From Ulva prolifera (taxonomy: Eukaryota > Chlorophyta > Ulvophyceae > Ulvales > Ulvaceae), in NCBI GenBank assembly GCA_023078555.1, contig CM041202.1, positions 1,422,022 to 1,486,021 on the forward strand: a stretch of 64,000 bases of DNA. The letters are read 5' to 3'. A program made the translations under genes and the position numbers. Under the pieces are notes generated by a model. That model had not been told where the DNA came from. It did not search any database and saw nothing but the letters and a program-made list of their open reading frames with translations. Below, piece by piece: positions 61,361-64,000 of this stretch. Positions within the stretch are counted from its first letter, which is position 1. Every line of letters starts with the position of its first letter.

Positions 61361-62691
61361 TTGCGTATGAAGGCTGCCGCAGGCTTTGACATCGTTTTCA
61401 TCAGGTTTGCCATTGGCTACTTCCACTCCACAAGACCCAGGCCTGTCTCAGTGACCTCATCTGCTCGAACAGCCCACTGCCATGTTCTGCATTGGCGTCC
61501 TTCACCTCACTGTGGGAGCTCCGAGATCAGTACAGGCGCTACATGTGATGGTGCCTTCAAAGCACTCCTACAATTTTGAATATTCGATGTCCGACGATCA
61601 AGCAGTCTGCTGTTGGGAGTCGTGAAGGCTGTTGCACCTGGGTATTTCTTGCTCAGCAAGAAAGCGTGAAATTGTGCATTTGAGTAGCATGTGTGCTGTC
61701 TGGTGTTGCGACTTGCTTCTTGTGCTGGCTTACGCCAAGGCAAAGTTGCAGCGATGCTGAAGCTGCAGGTAACTTGAGCCTGGTGTGAGAGTTTGCGAAT
61801 GTTTTGCGGCTCCCACACGCCATGTCCAATTGCCTTCCAGGCAGGAAGGCACTGCTTGAGTGGCTGCATGGACGTTGATGGGGTGGCCTCAAACGACATT
61901 CGCGCGACCAGTGTAACTGCGTCGTCCAGATAAGAGGCGCAAGCTGCAAATTTCTTGCACACCAGCCTGTGATCCAAGGGCACATCCGAGGTCGCTGTCG
62001 CTTGGAGATTCTGGAATTCGTAGGTCAGTACCGTCGTTGTGGGACACTGGACAAAGGGCACTCCTGTGCAGCTGACACATGAGTAGGTGTTGCAAAACAT
62101 ATGTCTAAACAAGAGTACCGGTTATGCGTCATAACGTTTGACCCGCGGACAGAGCTACATAGCACAGCACGATCCGTTTCACTCGTACCGTAAGGGACAG
62201 ACAAATCACCGACACCACTGAAGTATATTTTTGAAGTTGTAGCTTTTCCCTTAAATCGTGATAGATCTAGTCCGTTCAATCTCCGCGATCGATCAATACA
62301 TACTCATAAGCAGGGAGTGCCCTTTGGCCACAGACCCACTGCGCACTACATATTCCATAACAGAGGTGCTCTGACACCAAGTCCAGGGCAGATATTGCCG
62401 CGAAGCCCTTGTTTTCTAGGGAATATGCATGCGTCAGGCGGTCGGAACGCAGCCTTCTCCAGGTGCACCGTGGTAGAGGATGTACAGGAAATTGACGCTG
62501 CAATGCATTGGCTGATAGAAATAGGAGACCACCATCCGACGCAGTAGGTGTGAACTACAAACATGCAGATCCCTGGTTACATGGGAAGGTCCATGCCACT
62601 CGATTCATCTTGAATCCACACGCCCAATCTGTCAAATTGTTGCTGTGCACAGAGCCAGATTCGAACTTGTCTAGGCTAAGGGGCGTACAAC
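61361..62691. other. Intergenic stretch, no gene recognised
   Basis: A 201-codon minus-strand frame (61507-62112) and an 84-codon one (62025-62279) show no domain. The plus strand holds only short frames. The upstream region of the next gene is included. Confidence 0.45.
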
Positions 62692-63531
62692 ATGGACGCA
62701 AGCATACTCTGGTCCCCAGTAGACGGCTATGTGGACAACTCCGATGATGAAGATGATCCTGATCAAAAGGTGCGCGGGGGGGCCCGACGACTCGTCTTCC
62801 AGGTACGCCGTGTGCAGCACGCATGTCACTCCTTGTCGTAACGCGCGATCATGGGGTGCAGGTCGAAGCTTTCTCCGAAATTGTAACATTCATTGTTGAT
62901 GCCAACTGCTTCCTAAAGGTATGGGCACATAAGCGGCTGTGTTGAATGAAATTCGACTGCGTTCTGACGCGTCGCACAAATCCGACTGGCACGTCAACTG
63001 GCGAGAAATACTGTGTACCTCTCGATTGTGGAAGCATTTAGCTGGGTGACATCAAATTGATGACTGTTCGTCGCCACTTCAGGCGTCAACGCCGGCTTCA
63101 GCTACATTCGGTGTGTTCTTGTCCAGGATGAACAGTCGTACAACGGCATTCGAAGCGCGCTACTGGACAAGATTCTTGATCTCGGCCTGTTGTCCAAGAA
63201 TAATAAAGTAGGACTCGTCTTCTATGGGACGGTGCGTTGTGTAATGAACACTCCTCTTGACAATTTGAATGAACCACTGCCTGTTTGCATGATGTGATCC
63301 AGGTCACAGATACCAAGACTTGAAGCTCAGTTGAACACGATCGCCCATTGTTCGATAGTGGTAGTGTGCTGCAAGGCTGCCTTGCAAACACCGCTTGGAA
63401 CAACGGCAACCTGCAGGAGAATTCACAGGGCCATGGCGAAAATGATCAGGGCAGGCCTGAAACAACGTGGTTCATGCCCGTCGCACCACCACAGATGCAC
63501 AAGGTCCAAGAGCTGGCCAGCACGACGTTCG
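62692..63531 (+). CDS. KU70: Ku70-like DNA end-binding protein, 5' exons (partial)
   Basis: Four exons join in phase: 62692-62769 (ATG), 62862-62918, 63127-63231 and 63417-63531, the last ending in phase 1. Together they encode about 118 residues: an acidic start (NSDDEDDPDQK), a first beta strand VTFIVDAN, a helix, the strand KVGLVFYGT, then TWFMPVAPPQMHKVQELAS. Ku70 has the same order: acidic N terminus, FLVDAS, VVFYGT, then IYVLQ-L---AKRI-EL in its vWA-like domain. Later exons could not be placed before 64000; the gene probably runs off the window. Ku70 with Ku80 binds broken DNA ends for non-homologous joining. Other vWA proteins are possible, but FYGT in this place is most like Ku70. Confidence 0.6.
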
Positions 63532-64000
63532 GTGTGCCACTGACGTGGCCTGTCAGGGCACACTGCAGACACACCGTGGGAACACATGTGATTGTTTCAA
63601 GCCTCTGCTGATTGCCTTCCCGTTCCAGCACGGCTGCTGCATGCCGCTGGCAGGAAGGCATTTTTACGGCCTGCCAACCTAGCAGAGGTTCCCAGCCAGG
63701 TCACTGCTGGCCCAGACATGCCTCTGGCATATCGAGCCTGGCACAAACGCCAACCTGGCTGGGAGATCCTTGCAGCAGTCGTGTATGGCCTGGGTAGGTC
63801 CACAAACAATCGTTTCACAGTGTGGAGTCGTAGTATCTCTGTATGGCGTCACTGCCTCCCGTGGCACTGGTCATGATCTTCAGCCGCTGTCACACCACCA
63901 CAACAGTGAGGCAGTCATGCAGCAGTGACCACCTGCAGGCCGACCTGCACATCACATACAAGCAACCAGCGATGGAACGGATCCAATGACAGTCTGGAAC

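Overview
This is nuclear DNA of a plastid-bearing eukaryote, most likely a green alga. The evidence is a full gene for the chloroplast import protein TIC110, many short spliceosomal introns, GC-rich exons and mobile elements. I could not name the species. All exon structures were inferred by eye from splice sites, reading phase and remembered family sequence; no search was run.

Positions 1-37304 are a tandem array of a ~14.6-kb unit: the last 7793 bp of one unit, one complete unit (7794-22380) and one complete, slightly longer unit (22381-37304). Copies differ by a few substitutions, single-base indels and one extra 338-bp sub-repeat. Each unit carries one complete multi-exon gene for a secreted, cysteine-rich modular protein that I do not recognise. 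The gene has a signal-peptide exon, an 18-Cys exon, two conserved middle exons, an internal tandem array of identical phase 1-1 111-bp exons (each a 37-residue, 6-Cys module), and further Cys-rich exons. Each unit also holds 3' exons of a second paralogue, a 279-bp inverted-repeat element with 8-bp target duplications, a 94-bp foldback element, and a hAT-like element. The tandem junctions fall inside that hAT-like element, and only the rightmost copy keeps both ends and both target duplications.

Positions 37305-64000 are mostly single-copy. An ACC-synthase-like PLP aminotransferase (minus, 6 exons, 39408-43197) is divergent from TIC110 (plus, 11 exons, 43547-50927), with about 350 bp between them. 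Then come an unrecognised minus-strand terminal exon (52974-53153), an ankyrin-repeat protein (minus, 54320 to at least 57954), a PP2A catalytic subunit (plus, 5 exons, 58867-61360, last exon 33 bp) and the first four exons of a Ku70-like gene (plus, from 62692) whose 3' part is unresolved.

The conserved genes are ordinary housekeeping functions with no visible functional link. The unusual system is the array: a gene family expanding at two nested scales, by whole-gene tandem duplication and by duplication of one symmetric exon inside the gene. No tRNA, rRNA or CRISPR was seen.
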